This document shows, piece by piece, positions 32,626 through 41,164 of a stretch of DNA of 64,000 nucleotides. Every line of letters starts with the position of its first letter. Position 1 is the first letter of the stretch. This DNA comes from Candidatus Schneideria nysicola (GTDB taxonomy: Bacteria > Pseudomonadota > Gammaproteobacteria > Enterobacterales > Enterobacteriaceae): NCBI RefSeq assembly GCF_019923565.1, contig NZ_CP074435.1, positions 417,294-481,293 on the forward strand. Reading direction: 5' to 3'. The position numbers and the translations under genes are program-made. The notes below the pieces were generated by a model. That model did not search any database. It saw only the letters and a program-made list of their open reading frames with translations, and was not told where the DNA came from.

Positions 32626-33687
32626 GTGCTGCAAAGAGTCGAATTTTTATTATATAAACATTATAAAATATTCCTATTATTAGGATTGGTTACTATCTTC
32701 ATTTGGAATTGTAATACTTATTCTGCTACTGGTAATACATTATGGCATCACTATTATTTTTTCTTAGAGAGATTTTACTCTAAAAATTTTAATACCTATC
32801 AAATAGATTATTATTCTAATCATTCTTTTTCAAGAATAAGGGCCAATGATTATCGAGACTATTGTGATAATATTTTACAAAATAATTATGTATCACAAAA
32901 TCATTTTAAACGTAATGTCATTATTAATGGTAGGCTAAGAAGTAATTTTATTACTAGTGTTAAAAATATGGGTTTAACTAAACATGATATTTATACAATA
33001 ATAAAAGCATTAGAATGGCAATTAAATTTAAATAAATTACATAAGGGAGATCCCTTCTCCATCTTAATAGAGAAAGAATTTATTAATGGAAAAAATACTA
33101 AAAATACTTTAATTGGAATACGTTTACATACTGGAAAAAAAGATTATTATGCTTTTCGAGCTAAGAATGGCAATTTTTATAACTGTGATGCTATAAAATC
33201 CTCATATGGATTTATGCGTTATCCTATACTAAAAAAAACTTATATTACTTCTAATTTTAATCTAAATCGGTATAATCCTATTACTGGTTGTATTGCACCT
33301 CATAGGGGTGTAGATTTAGCGGTACCTATTGGGACCGCAGTGCTAACTGTTGGAGATGGTAAAGTTGTGGCAGTTGGTAACGATTATGCGGCCGGTAAAT
33401 ATATTACTATCCATCATGATCATCAATATATGACACGCTATATGCATCTTAAAAAATTCTTAGTTAAACCAGGACAAATAGTAAAAAGAGGAGATTGTAT
33501 TGCGTTATCAGGAAATACGGGTAGATCAACAGGACCTCATCTTCACTTTGAACTTTGGATTAATCAAAAAGCAGTTAATCCTATTACTACTCCATTACCC
33601 TCTCATAGAGATAGTCTATCGGGAAATGAGCGATTAGAATATCTATTAGAAGTCAAACGTTTACTTCCCCAATTAAAGTTTAATTAA
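32626..33687 (+). CDS. mepM: Murein DD-endopeptidase MepM (shortened, LysM lost)
   Basis: A 353-residue M23 metallopeptidase that cleaves peptidoglycan cross-links to allow wall growth. An N-terminal membrane anchor lies at ~15-30. The M23 zinc motif H226-x3-D230 (HRGVD) and GPHLHFELW (H305, H307) are intact. E. coli MepM has 440 residues; the missing part is upstream of residue ~95 and covers the LysM peptidoglycan-binding module. A GTG start at 32626 is supported by AAGGA at 32612-32616, nine bases before. It keeps the znuA-mepM order; lpxM, next in E. coli, is absent. Confidence 0.93.
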   Translation: MLQRVEFLLYKHYKIFLLLGLVTIFIWNCNTYSATGNTLWHHYYFFLERFYSKNFNTYQIDYYSNHSFSRIRANDYRDYCDNILQNNYVSQNHFKRNVIINGRLRSNFITSVKNMGLTKHDIYTIIKALEWQLNLNKLHKGDPFSILIEKEFINGKNTKNTLIGIRLHTGKKDYYAFRAKNGNFYNCDAIKSSYGFMRYPILKKTYITSNFNLNRYNPITGCIAPHRGVDLAVPIGTAVLTVGDGKVVAVGNDYAAGKYITIHHDHQYMTRYMHLKKFLVKPGQIVKRGDCIALSGNTGRSTGPHLHFELWINQKAVNPITTPLPSHRDSLSGNERLEYLLEVKRLLPQLKFN

Positions 33688-33698
33688 AAAAAACGTAA

Positions 33699-35060
33699 TT
33701 AAATATGACGTGAAGATGTATATAGTGTTTCAAAAATTAACTGAATATTAAGTATAATTAAGAGTACTGTAGCTAACCAACCTAATATAATAAATAATTT
33801 ACAATTGACGAAAATACCCATTGTCTTCTTGGAGGATGTTAAATATAATAAAGGAATCATTGAAACAGGTAAAGCAATACTTAAAAATACCTGAGTATAA
33901 ACTAACAATTTTTCTACTACATCTCCATTATGCCCCCATAGATAAATACAAGCTAAAACTGGAAGAATTGCAATCATTCTAGTAATTATTCTACGTTGCC
34001 ATAAAGGTAATTTAAAATTCACAAATCCTTCCATTACAACTTGTCCTGTAAGAGTCCCAGTAATGGTTGCATTCTGTCCTGATGCTAGCAAAGCAACTGC
34101 AAATAGTGTTGCTAAAGTAGAGCTAGCAATTGTTCCTACCATATTATGATCTTTTAAAGCTTCATATAATTGTGCAAATCTTCCAATATCATCTGGATTT
34201 TTTCCAAAGAAAAGGGTAGCACCTAAACCTAAAAGTAAACAATTAATAATAAAAGAAAAACTTAATTGGATATTAGAATCAATAGTGGCATAACGTATAG
34301 CCTCTTTTAATGCATACCAATCATTACGATTATATTGTCTAGACTGAACTATCGATGAATGTAAATATAAATTATGTGGCATTACTGTAGCACCAACTAC
34401 TCCTAAAGCAATAAAAAAAGCGGAATCTCCTCCTTCTACATGAGCATTTAAAATATCATATTTAGGTAAGAATGATCGCATAATAAGTAATAGATCAGGA
34501 TTAGCAAGAGCAACTTCATATGCAAAAATAATAAAAATAGTTACTGTCAGTATAAATGCTAATGCTTCTATTTTTCGAATTCCAAATTTTATTAAAGCTA
34601 ATAATAAAAATACGTCTAATGCGGTAATAATAACTCCAAGTAAAAGAGGAATTTGAAATAATAAATTAAGTGCTATTGCACTACCAATCACTTCCGCAAT
34701 TTCTGTAGCAATAATAGCTAGTTCAGTAGTAATCCATAATATAAAAGCAGTTTTTCTTCCTACTAATGTTTTGGTTGCTTGTGCTAAATCCATTCCAGTC
34801 ACGATACCTAATTTAGCACACATCATTTGTAGTAACATCGCAATTAGACTTGATATTAATATTACTGATAGAAGTAAATATCCATATAAAGCTCCTCCTT
34901 GAATAGAAGTAATCCAATTGCCAGGATCCATATAACCAACGGCTACTAATGCTCCTGGTCCAGAAAAAGCAAAGAGTTTTTTTATAAAGCTTTCTTTACC
35001 AGAAGGAACAGGAATAGTATTATTAATTTCTTCTAAGCTGTTTTTTCTAACTATTTCCAT
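33699..35060 (-). CDS. mntH: Nramp-family manganese transporter MntH, Firmicutes-like type
   Basis: A 453-residue proton-coupled Mn2+/Fe2+ transporter with about 11 membrane helices. Metal-site motifs are DPGNW (45-49) in helix 1 and MPHNLYLHS (227-235) in helix 6. The N-terminal segment (PSGKESFIKKLFAFSGPGAL), DLAQATKT and LASGQNATITGTLTGQVVMEGF resemble lactic-acid-bacterial (group C) MntH much more than the E. coli 412-residue protein, which has DPGNF and MPHVIYLHSS. I infer horizontal acquisition. It sits where lpxM would be expected after mepM, and a 508-bp gene-free stretch follows. Confidence 0.92.
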   Translation of the reverse strand: MEIVRKNSLEEINNTIPVPSGKESFIKKLFAFSGPGALVAVGYMDPGNWITSIQGGALYGYLLLSVILISSLIAMLLQMMCAKLGIVTGMDLAQATKTLVGRKTAFILWITTELAIIATEIAEVIGSAIALNLLFQIPLLLGVIITALDVFLLLALIKFGIRKIEALAFILTVTIFIIFAYEVALANPDLLLIMRSFLPKYDILNAHVEGGDSAFFIALGVVGATVMPHNLYLHSSIVQSRQYNRNDWYALKEAIRYATIDSNIQLSFSFIINCLLLGLGATLFFGKNPDDIGRFAQLYEALKDHNMVGTIASSTLATLFAVALLASGQNATITGTLTGQVVMEGFVNFKLPLWQRRIITRMIAILPVLACIYLWGHNGDVVEKLLVYTQVFLSIALPVSMIPLLYLTSSKKTMGIFVNCKLFIILGWLATVLLIILNIQLIFETLYTSSRHI

Positions 35061-35568
35061 ATTTTTCTCAATAATATTTAGTAGAATTCATAGATTTAGT
35101 AAAATTGATGTCTATATAAGATAATGGCAAATAAATAAAATTTTTTAGAAAACTTTTATTAATATTCTTTTGAGAAAAAATAAATGTTTCATACTTAAGA
35201 AGTATTCTCAACAAGGAGAATCTTGTACTAATTAAGAAGAACTTTATTTTTTTGAAAATAAATTTATTAATTTTATAGAGTGCTTTTCAATATATCATAT
35301 ATTTATCTTAATTAAGAATGATTAAGTAATTTTTATAGAAATGAAAATGTTATTTATGAGTAATAAATAACATTCTATTTTAATAAAATAGTGAAATCGA
35401 TATATTGAACGGTAACGAAACACATTTAAAAAATATTTGCCTTAATAATTCTTTTTTCCTGATTGATAAAATCAAGAAGCAAAAAAGTATTAATTTAATT
35501 TGATACAATAGTATCACTAATTATGGTATCTTTAATTTTGATTATTAATTAAATTGTGGGTATAGATT
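35061..35568. other. 508-bp gene-free region between mntH and argS
   Basis: No open frame of coding character or recognisable gene remnant is visible on either strand. It must hold the divergent promoters of mntH and argS. Visible structure: a 12-bp perfect hairpin at 35346-35374 and a short dyad TGATAC-aata-GTATCA at 35501-35516, 54 bases before argS. It is the longest gene-free stretch in the window and borders the presumed acquired mntH. Confidence 0.6.
35346..35374. repeat. 12-bp perfect inverted repeat (hairpin)
   Basis: AATGTTATTTAT (35346-35357) is followed by GAGTA and its exact reverse complement ATAAATAACATT (35363-35374). It lies between two divergent genes where no terminator is expected. 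It could be a relic terminator of a deleted gene, a leader hairpin of argS, or a protein-binding site. Confidence 0.6.
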
Positions 35569-37335
35569 TTGAATATTCAATCTTTGTTATCAAAAAAGAT
35601 ATATAAAACTTTGTCAATGATTGTTGATAAAAATCTTTCTAGTGAAAGACATAAAATATATATTAAACGATCTAAAAAAAGTGATTTTGGTGATTATCAA
35701 ATTAATGGAATAATAAATATTACAAAAAAAATAGATATATCTTTCTATCAATTAGCAAAAAAAATTGTTGATATTCTTAACAAAGAAAATATTTTTGAAA
35801 AAGTAGAAATTTCTAATTCAGGATTTATTAATATTTTTTTAAATACAGAATGGTTATCTGCACAACTTTTTAATACTCTGTCATCGAAACGATTAGATAT
35901 ATCATTAGTAAAACCACAAAATATCATTGTAGATTACTCTTCTCCTAATATTGCTAAAGAAATGCATGTTGGACATATGAGATCAACTATTATTGGAGAT
36001 GCTATAGTAAGATTGTTAGAATTTTTAGGCCATAATGTAATTCGTGTAAATCATATAGGAGATTGGGGAACTCAATTTGGTATGCTTATTGCTTATTTGG
36101 AAGAGAAGCAATATTCTAATCAGGAAATTTGTATTACTAATTTAGAATCCTTCTATCGCGAGGCTAAAAAAAAATACGATCAACATTCTGATTTCACAAA
36201 ACGTGCTAGAGAGTATGTAGTAAAACTTCAACATGGTGATAAATATTGTAGACATATTTGGAAAAAATTAGTAGATATTACTATGAAACAAAACCAAATA
36301 ATTTATAACAAACTGAATGTAACATTAAGTTACAATGACATTATGGGTGAAAGTCTATATCAGGATATGTTACCTGATATTATATCAGATCTCAAAAAAA
36401 AAGGGTTAGCTATACAAGATAAGAATGCTATCATCGTTTTACTAGAGGAATTTAAGAATAAAAATAATCAACCTATGGGAGTTGTTATTCAAAAAAAGGA
36501 TGGAGCATATTTATATACTACCACTGATATTGCTTGTGCTAAATATCGATGTGATAAATTAAAAGCTGATAGAATTCTTTATTATATTGATTCACGTCAA
36601 CATCAACATTTAATGCAAGCATGGACTATTGCTCGTAAGGCTGGTTATATTCCAGATTCTGTTTCATTAGAACATCATATGTTTGGTATGGTTTTAGGTA
36701 AAGATGGTAAACCATTAAAAACTCGTTCTGGTGAGACTATTAAGCTAAATTCATTGTTAGATGAAGCTATTAAACGAGCACATAATGTTATCAGTAATAA
36801 AATTACTACATCTATTACAGATAGAAGTGAAATTGAGCATTTAGCAAGAGTGATAGGAATAGGATCAGTAAAATACGCAGATTTATCTAAATGTAGAACC
36901 ACAGATTATGTATTTGATTGGGATCAAATGTTAAAATTTGAAGGAAATACAGCTCCATATATACAATATGCTTATACCCGTATAATGTCTATTTTTAACA
37001 AGACTGGTTATTCTTATAAGAATTTTCTTAATCATATAGAGGAAATTAAAGAAGAAATAAAATTAGAATCTAATATAGAAAGACAACTGGCAATATGTCT
37101 TCTTCAATATGAAGAAACTATTACTAATGTAGCTGATTTAGGAATGCCACACATATTATGTACTTATTTATATAGATTATCTGTTTTATTCTCTTCATTT
37201 TATGAAGAATGTTCAATTATTGAAGCAAAGAGTAAATCTTTATTTTATAGTCGTTTGCAAATTGCATTACTTACTGCTCGAATATTAGAACATGGTTTAA
37301 ATCTGTTAGGAATACAAGTAGTTGATCGAATGTAA
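35569..37335 (+). CDS. argS: Arginyl-tRNA synthetase
   Basis: A 588-residue class I synthetase (E. coli 577) starting at TTG 35569 (MNIQSLLSKK, matching MNIQALLSEK; E. coli argS also uses a non-ATG start). The HIGH-type motif is HVGHMRSTIIGD, and the KMSKS-loop region is MVLGKDGKPLKTRSG as in other ArgRS. The N-terminal Add1 domain for tRNA D-loop contact and the C-terminal anticodon domain ending GIQVVDRM are complete. The gene is separated from its usual neighbours. Confidence 0.96.
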   Translation: MNIQSLLSKKIYKTLSMIVDKNLSSERHKIYIKRSKKSDFGDYQINGIINITKKIDISFYQLAKKIVDILNKENIFEKVEISNSGFINIFLNTEWLSAQLFNTLSSKRLDISLVKPQNIIVDYSSPNIAKEMHVGHMRSTIIGDAIVRLLEFLGHNVIRVNHIGDWGTQFGMLIAYLEEKQYSNQEICITNLESFYREAKKKYDQHSDFTKRAREYVVKLQHGDKYCRHIWKKLVDITMKQNQIIYNKLNVTLSYNDIMGESLYQDMLPDIISDLKKKGLAIQDKNAIIVLLEEFKNKNNQPMGVVIQKKDGAYLYTTTDIACAKYRCDKLKADRILYYIDSRQHQHLMQAWTIARKAGYIPDSVSLEHHMFGMVLGKDGKPLKTRSGETIKLNSLLDEAIKRAHNVISNKITTSITDRSEIEHLARVIGIGSVKYADLSKCRTTDYVFDWDQMLKFEGNTAPYIQYAYTRIMSIFNKTGYSYKNFLNHIEEIKEEIKLESNIERQLAICLLQYEETITNVADLGMPHILCTYLYRLSVLFSSFYEECSIIEAKSKSLFYSRLQIALLTARILEHGLNLLGIQVVDRM

Positions 37336-37363
37336 TAGCTGATTTTTTTGATTGAGATTTATA

Positions 37364-37434
37364 CTGGGGTACCAGGATTTGAACCTGGGATGGCGGGATC
37401 AAAACCCGCTGCCTTACCACTTGGCTATACCCCA
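37364..37434 (-). tRNA. glnU: tRNA-Gln (TTG)
   Basis: A 71-nt tRNA on the minus strand. The acceptor stem TGGGGTA pairs with TACCCCA, discriminator G, anticodon arm GCGGGTTTTGATCCCGC with anticodon TTG, T-arm CAGGTTCAAATCCTG. It matches E. coli glnU. Last of three genes in the Met-Leu-Gln order of the E. coli metT operon. No CCA encoded. Confidence 0.96.
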
Positions 37435-37449
37435 ATTATTTTTTACTAC

Positions 37450-37530
37450 TGCGGGGAGCGAGATTCGAACTCGCATAAAAAAGTGCCAGAACCTAAATCT
37501 GGTGCGTCTACCATATTTCGCCATCCCCGC
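37450..37530 (-). tRNA. leuW: tRNA-Leu (TAG)
   Basis: An 81-nt class II tRNA. The acceptor stem GCGGGGA pairs with TCCCCGC, discriminator A, anticodon arm CCAGATTTAGGTTCTGG with anticodon TAG, a short AT-rich variable arm, T-arm GAGTTCGAATCTC. Equivalent to E. coli leuW. Middle gene of the operon. No CCA encoded. Confidence 0.95.
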
Positions 37531-37549
37531 AACACTTGATTTATTGTAG

Positions 37550-37623
37550 TGGCTACGACGGGATTTGAACCTGTGACCCCAGCATTATGAGTGCTGTGCT
37601 CTAACCATCTGAGCTACGTAGCC
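37550..37623 (-). tRNA. metT: Elongator tRNA-Met (CAT)
   Basis: Acceptor stem GGCTACG pairs with CGTAGCC, discriminator A, anticodon arm CAGCACTCATAATGCTG with anticodon CAT, T-arm CACAGGTTCAAATCCCG. Nearly identical to E. coli metT and paired at position 1-72, so it is the elongator, not the initiator. First gene of the operon, 12 bases after the -10 box. No CCA encoded. Confidence 0.95.
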
Positions 37624-37635
37624 TAAGTTGATATT

Positions 37636-37664
37636 ATTATGTAATGTATTTTTATTAGAGTCAA
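37636..37664 (-). promoter_or_regulatory. Sigma70-type promoter for the Met-Leu-Gln tRNA operon
   Basis: On the minus strand TTGACT (37664-37659) is followed after exactly 17 bases by CATAAT (37641-37636), each 5/6 to consensus. The mature 5' end of tRNA-Met lies 12 bases downstream, so the primary transcript leader would be very short. Confidence 0.7.
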
Positions 37665-37775
37665 TCTCAATTTTTCATTCTCTTTAATTTAAAGATAAAA
37701 ATTTTTAATTAAAAAATTGTTTTTGAAGGCTTTTCTTTTTAGAATAAGAGAGAGTAAATAATTATTAAATAATTG

Positions 37776-38357
37776 GTGAGAATCTTGTTAAAGAATTATA
37801 ATAAAGATAATATAAATAGGAAGCAAAGAACAAAAAGTAATTTAATATTATTATATCTTCTTTTGCTTTTTTCTATTAATAACATTAATGCTGCTAATAT
37901 TATTGATATTGATGTGGCTTTTTCCCCTGGTGACTCTGCTAAAGAACTTATATTGAATGCAATTGAGAAAGCTACCACATCGATTGATGTGGCAGCCTAT
38001 TCTTTTACTAGTAAACCAATAAGTATTGCATTAGTTGATGCATACAAACGTGGTATTAAAGTAAGAATTGTAGCAGACAAGAAAGCAAATAGTGGAAAAT
38101 ATACTGCTGTAAATTTTTTATCCAACCAAAATATATCTGTCAAATTGAATGATTGTTATCTTATTATGCATAATAAATTTATGATCATTGATGATACGTC
38201 TATACAAACTGGTTCTTTTAATTATACGCGTAATGCCGTTTATCGAAATGCAGAAAATATTATTTTTATTAAAAATAAACCCGATATTGCTAAAAAATAT
38301 AAAAAAGAATTTAATCGCCTTTGGAATGAAGGGATATTGCTTGAAAAACAATACTGA
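37776..38357 (+). CDS. Secreted PLD-family (Nuc-like) endonuclease
   Basis: A 193-residue protein with a hydrophobic signal segment (about 22-39, LILLYLLLLFSINNINA-A) and a single phospholipase D HKD motif: H132-x-K134-x4-D139 (MHNKFMIID) followed by TGSFNYTRNA. Size, single motif and secretion match the plasmid-encoded Nuc endonuclease type (pKM101, Salmonella), which dimerises to form one active site. Substrate (nucleic acid or lipid) cannot be proven. The start may be GTG 37776 or TTG 37773; no strong ribosome binding site is visible. It lies 150 bases beyond a tRNA operon, and such genes are typical of mobile elements, so acquisition is likely. DNA salvage or nutrition in the host compartment is a guess. 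Confidence 0.85.
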   Translation: MRILLKNYNKDNINRKQRTKSNLILLYLLLLFSINNINAANIIDIDVAFSPGDSAKELILNAIEKATTSIDVAAYSFTSKPISIALVDAYKRGIKVRIVADKKANSGKYTAVNFLSNQNISVKLNDCYLIMHNKFMIIDDTSIQTGSFNYTRNAVYRNAENIIFIKNKPDIAKKYKKEFNRLWNEGILLEKQY

Positions 38358-38371
38358 TAAATATCCAATTT

Positions 38372-39199
38372 TTATAAATTAATAAATCCATCATATACAT
38401 GAACAGATGGACCTGTCATATAAATAGGTTGATGTTTCCCTTTCCAAAATATAGTTAATTTTCCTCCAAGAAGTTCTACTGTTACTTCTGAATCTAATAA
38501 TCCTTGTTGAATACCTATTGCAACGGAAGCACATGCTCCACTTCCACAAGCCTGTGTCTCTCCCGTACCACGTTCATATACTCGAAGTCGAATATATTTT
38601 CGATTAATAATTTGCATAAAATTGACATTTATTTTATTAGGAAAGTAGGAATGTTTTTCTATTTGTGGACCGATAGTATCTATTGGAATATTTTTCCAAT
38701 CTTCTTCTACTACTATAACACAATGAGGATTTCCGACTGAAACTATACCACATGATATGATTTGATTATTAATAGGTATCTTATATTCATTTTGATGTTT
38801 ATTAGATACAAAAGAAATGTCTTGAGGATTAAAATCAGGTTCACCCATATCAACACATATAAGATTCTTGTCAAGAATACTTAATAACATACATCTATTT
38901 TTAGTACTAACATAAATCTTCTCTTTATTTGTTAAATTTTTCATTTTAACAAAATGAGCAAAACAACGTGCACCATTACCACATTGAAAAGTTTCTGTTC
39001 CATCTGCATTAAAAATGCGATAATGAAAATCTATATTTTTTTCATAGGAATGTTCTACAATTAATAATTGATCAAATCCTATACCGTAGTGTCTATTTGA
39101 TAATTTTTTTATGATTGGAGTGGAAATATTTATATTTTGTGTTATAGATTCTACAATCATAAAGTCATTACCAAGGCCATGCATTTTAGAAAATTTCAT
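38372..39199 (-). CDS. dapF: Diaminopimelate epimerase
   Basis: A 275-residue PLP-independent epimerase (E. coli 274) converting LL- to meso-diaminopimelate for peptidoglycan and lysine. The catalytic cysteine pair is C73 (QCGNGARC) and C218 ([13 protein letters not shown]). The N-terminus [17 protein letters not shown] is diagnostic. yajC lies 30 bases upstream on the same strand and might be co-transcribed. The usual dapF neighbours (cyaY, xerC) are absent. Confidence 0.96.
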   Translation of the reverse strand: MKFSKMHGLGNDFMIVESITQNINISTPIIKKLSNRHYGIGFDQLLIVEHSYEKNIDFHYRIFNADGTETFQCGNGARCFAHFVKMKNLTNKEKIYVSTKNRCMLLSILDKNLICVDMGEPDFNPQDISFVSNKHQNEYKIPINNQIISCGIVSVGNPHCVIVVEEDWKNIPIDTIGPQIEKHSYFPNKINVNFMQIINRKYIRLRVYERGTGETQACGSGACASVAIGIQQGLLDSEVTVELLGGKLTIFWKGKHQPIYMTGPSVHVYDGFINL

Positions 39200-39229
39200 T
39201 TTTTATCCATTTATTTTCAATAGTCGATT

Positions 39230-39574
39230 TTATAAAGTTTTCATTGTTCCTTTTGGTAAAACTGTTACGATAAAATCGCGTTTAATTATAACCTCATTAT
39301 TTTCATTAAGAGAAAGAATAATATAATTATTTTCTATTATCTTAGTAACACGTCCTATTAATCCACCTGCAGTTAATATTTCATCTCCTTTAGAAATAGA
39401 TTGAATAAGTTTTTTATGATCTTTATTTCTTTTTTGTTGTGGACGAAAAATCATAAAATAAAAAATTAATCCAAAAATGATTAATATAATTATAAAGGAA
39501 TAAGGATTCCCTTGTGAGGTATAATTAAGAGAACTATTTTCTGTTGTTATAATGTTAGAAAAAAGTAAATTCAT
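39230..39574 (-). CDS. yajC: Sec translocon accessory subunit YajC
   Basis: A 114-residue small membrane protein (E. coli 110). One transmembrane helix (about 24-44) runs into FRPQQKRNKDHKKLIQSISKGDEILTAGGLIGRVTKI, and PKGTMKTL ends it. ATG 39574 is set by a GAGGA ribosome binding site; the longer frame includes that site. In E. coli yajC precedes secD and secF, but here dapF follows, so the SecDF partners are either elsewhere or lost. Confidence 0.94.
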   Translation of the reverse strand: MNLLFSNIITTENSSLNYTSQGNPYSFIIILIIFGLIFYFMIFRPQQKRNKDHKKLIQSISKGDEILTAGGLIGRVTKIIENNYIILSLNENNEVIIKRDFIVTVLPKGTMKTL

Positions 39575-39930
39575 ATTTTCCTCTTCTTTTCTTCTACTCA
39601 AAAAATTCTAATTTAAGAAAATTATCAAATATTAATATTTTTTATATTTATTTGAATAATTTTTTTATAAATAAAATATTAGGTAATGATTATAATACTA
39701 CTAAATTATAAAATATTTAATATATTATAAATTAAAATCATTATAAAATAATGACATTAATGTAAGAAAATTAATAAATAAATTTTTCTAATAGAAATTT
39801 TTCTATTTAATAATTTAAAAAAATTTTTATCGATTACTTCACATCTAATCTAATTTTCTCTATAAAGAATAACATTTATAAATCAAATACTATTTTCAAA
39901 ATAATAGTTCTATGGAGGAGTATAATATTA
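39575..39930. other. 356-bp AT-saturated gene-free region upstream of greA
   Basis: Divergent promoter region of yajC and greA with very few G or C. It contains AT-rich self-complementary runs such as TTTCTA-a-TAGAAA near 39787-39799. I see no open frame, RNA gene or gene remnant. The greA ribosome binding site GGAGGAG lies at its right end. Confidence 0.6.
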
Positions 39931-40407
39931 ATGAATCAAATTCCTATGACTGTTAGAGGTTTAGAAAAATTAAGAGAAGAACTTCTTTTTTTAAGAGATA
40001 TTCGTAGACCAGAGATTATTAAAAATATAGCAGAAGCAAGAAAACATGGTGATCTAAAAGAAAATGCTGAATATCATGCTGCTCGAGAACAGCAAATATT
40101 TTGTGAAAATCGTATAAAAGAAATAGAAAATAAATTATCACATGCTCAAGTTATTGATATTACCAAAATTCCTCCTAGTAATAGAATAGTTTTTGGTACT
40201 ACTATTAGTATTAAAAATTTATATAGTGGAGATAAAAAAACTTATCGTATTGTTGGAAATGATGAAGCCGATTTAAAACAACATTTAATTTCTATTAATT
40301 CGCCTTTAGCAAGAGGTCTAATAGGAAAAAAACTAGGAGAATGTGTCGTCATTACTACCCCAAGTGGAAAAATAACATATAAAATATTGAAAATAGAGTA
40401 TTTATAA
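39931..40407 (+). CDS. greA: Transcript cleavage factor GreA
   Basis: 158 residues, the same as E. coli GreA. The N-terminal coiled-coil hairpin ([40 protein letters not shown] region) carries the acidic tip that acts in the RNA polymerase secondary channel, and the C-terminal FKBP-like domain contains [16 protein letters not shown]. It rescues backtracked polymerase. A strong GGAGGAG precedes ATG. rlmE follows as in E. coli, without yhbY. Confidence 0.96.
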   Translation: MNQIPMTVRGLEKLREELLFLRDIRRPEIIKNIAEARKHGDLKENAEYHAAREQQIFCENRIKEIENKLSHAQVIDITKIPPSNRIVFGTTISIKNLYSGDKKTYRIVGNDEADLKQHLISINSPLARGLIGKKLGECVVITTPSGKITYKILKIEYL

Positions 40408-40409
40408 GA

Positions 40410-40441
40410 ATAATTAATTATAATTGTTAATTATATTTTAT
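40410..40441 (+). terminator. All-AT hairpin after greA, possible weak terminator
   Basis: ATAATTAA (40410-40417) and TTAATTAT (40427-40434) form an 8-bp stem with a 9-base loop, three bases after the greA stop, followed by ATTTTATTATTTTATT. The absence of G-C pairs makes real termination uncertain. Confidence 0.35.
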
Positions 40442-40493
40442 TATTTTATTATTATAGATACAACATTCTATTAGATTATTATAAAATCATTAG

Positions 40494-41102
40494 ATGAATA
40501 AAATTTGGTTAAGACAACATTTTAAAGATATATATATTAAACAAAAATACAAAAGAAAAATAAGATCTCGCGCTTGGTTTAAATTAGATCAAATACAAAA
40601 AACTGATAATATTTTTAATAAGGGTATGCATATAATCGATCTTGGTTCTGCTCCTGGAGGATGGTCAGAATATGCTTTAAAAAAAGTCATACCATACAAA
40701 GGTAGTGTTATTGCTTGCGATATTTTACCTATGCAACCTTTACAAGGAGTAGAGTTTATACAAGTAGATTGTTTTCATAATGATTTTTTAAAAATTCTAT
40801 TGAAACAAATAAATAACAGAAAAATTCAAATGGTAATGTCTGATATGTCTCCTAATATAACCGGAATCTCATCTATTGATATACCCAATAGTATAAATTA
40901 TGCCAATATAACCCTAAATATTTGTTATTCTCTCTTAGAAAAAGAAGGAAATTTACTTCTGAAAATTTTTCAAGGAGAAGGATTTAATGAATATATAAAA
41001 AAGGTTAAACTTATATTTAACAAAGTAATTATACGTAAACCACCTGCTTCTCGATCTTCTTCAAGAGAAGTATATCTTGTAGCAAAAGGATTTAAAAGAT
41101 AA
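40494..41102 (+). CDS. rlmE: 23S rRNA 2'-O-ribose U2552 methyltransferase RlmE (FtsJ/RrmJ)
   Basis: A 202-residue SAM methyltransferase (E. coli 209) that modifies U2552 in the ribosomal A loop late in 50S assembly. It has RSRAWFKLDQIQ (catalytic Lys), SAM motif IDLGSAPGGWSEYA, catalytic Asp in VMSDMSPNITG, Lys in LLLKIFQGEGF and Glu in SREVYLVAKG: the K-D-K-E tetrad is complete. Followed by ftsH, the E. coli rlmE-ftsH operon. Confidence 0.96.
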   Translation: MNKIWLRQHFKDIYIKQKYKRKIRSRAWFKLDQIQKTDNIFNKGMHIIDLGSAPGGWSEYALKKVIPYKGSVIACDILPMQPLQGVEFIQVDCFHNDFLKILLKQINNRKIQMVMSDMSPNITGISSIDIPNSINYANITLNICYSLLEKEGNLLLKIFQGEGFNEYIKKVKLIFNKVIIRKPPASRSSSREVYLVAKGFKR

Positions 41103-41164
41103 GATAATCTTTATCTTACTCTATATATAATATTATTCCTATAATTAAATATGAGGCTAATCCC

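Noticed and set aside
37348..37549. Two overlapping small open frames on the plus strand
   Set aside because: They lie opposite the tRNA-Gln and tRNA-Leu genes; the apparent coding is tRNA sequence read in reverse.
39602..39930. Possible replication origin in the AT-saturated region before greA
   Set aside because: No DnaA boxes (TTATCCACA-like) were recognised, and low GC alone is not evidence in this genome.
41096..41117. AAGATAA/TTATCTT hairpin between rlmE and ftsH as a terminator
   Set aside because: No T-run follows, and rlmE-ftsH are normally co-transcribed; likely chance in AT-rich sequence.
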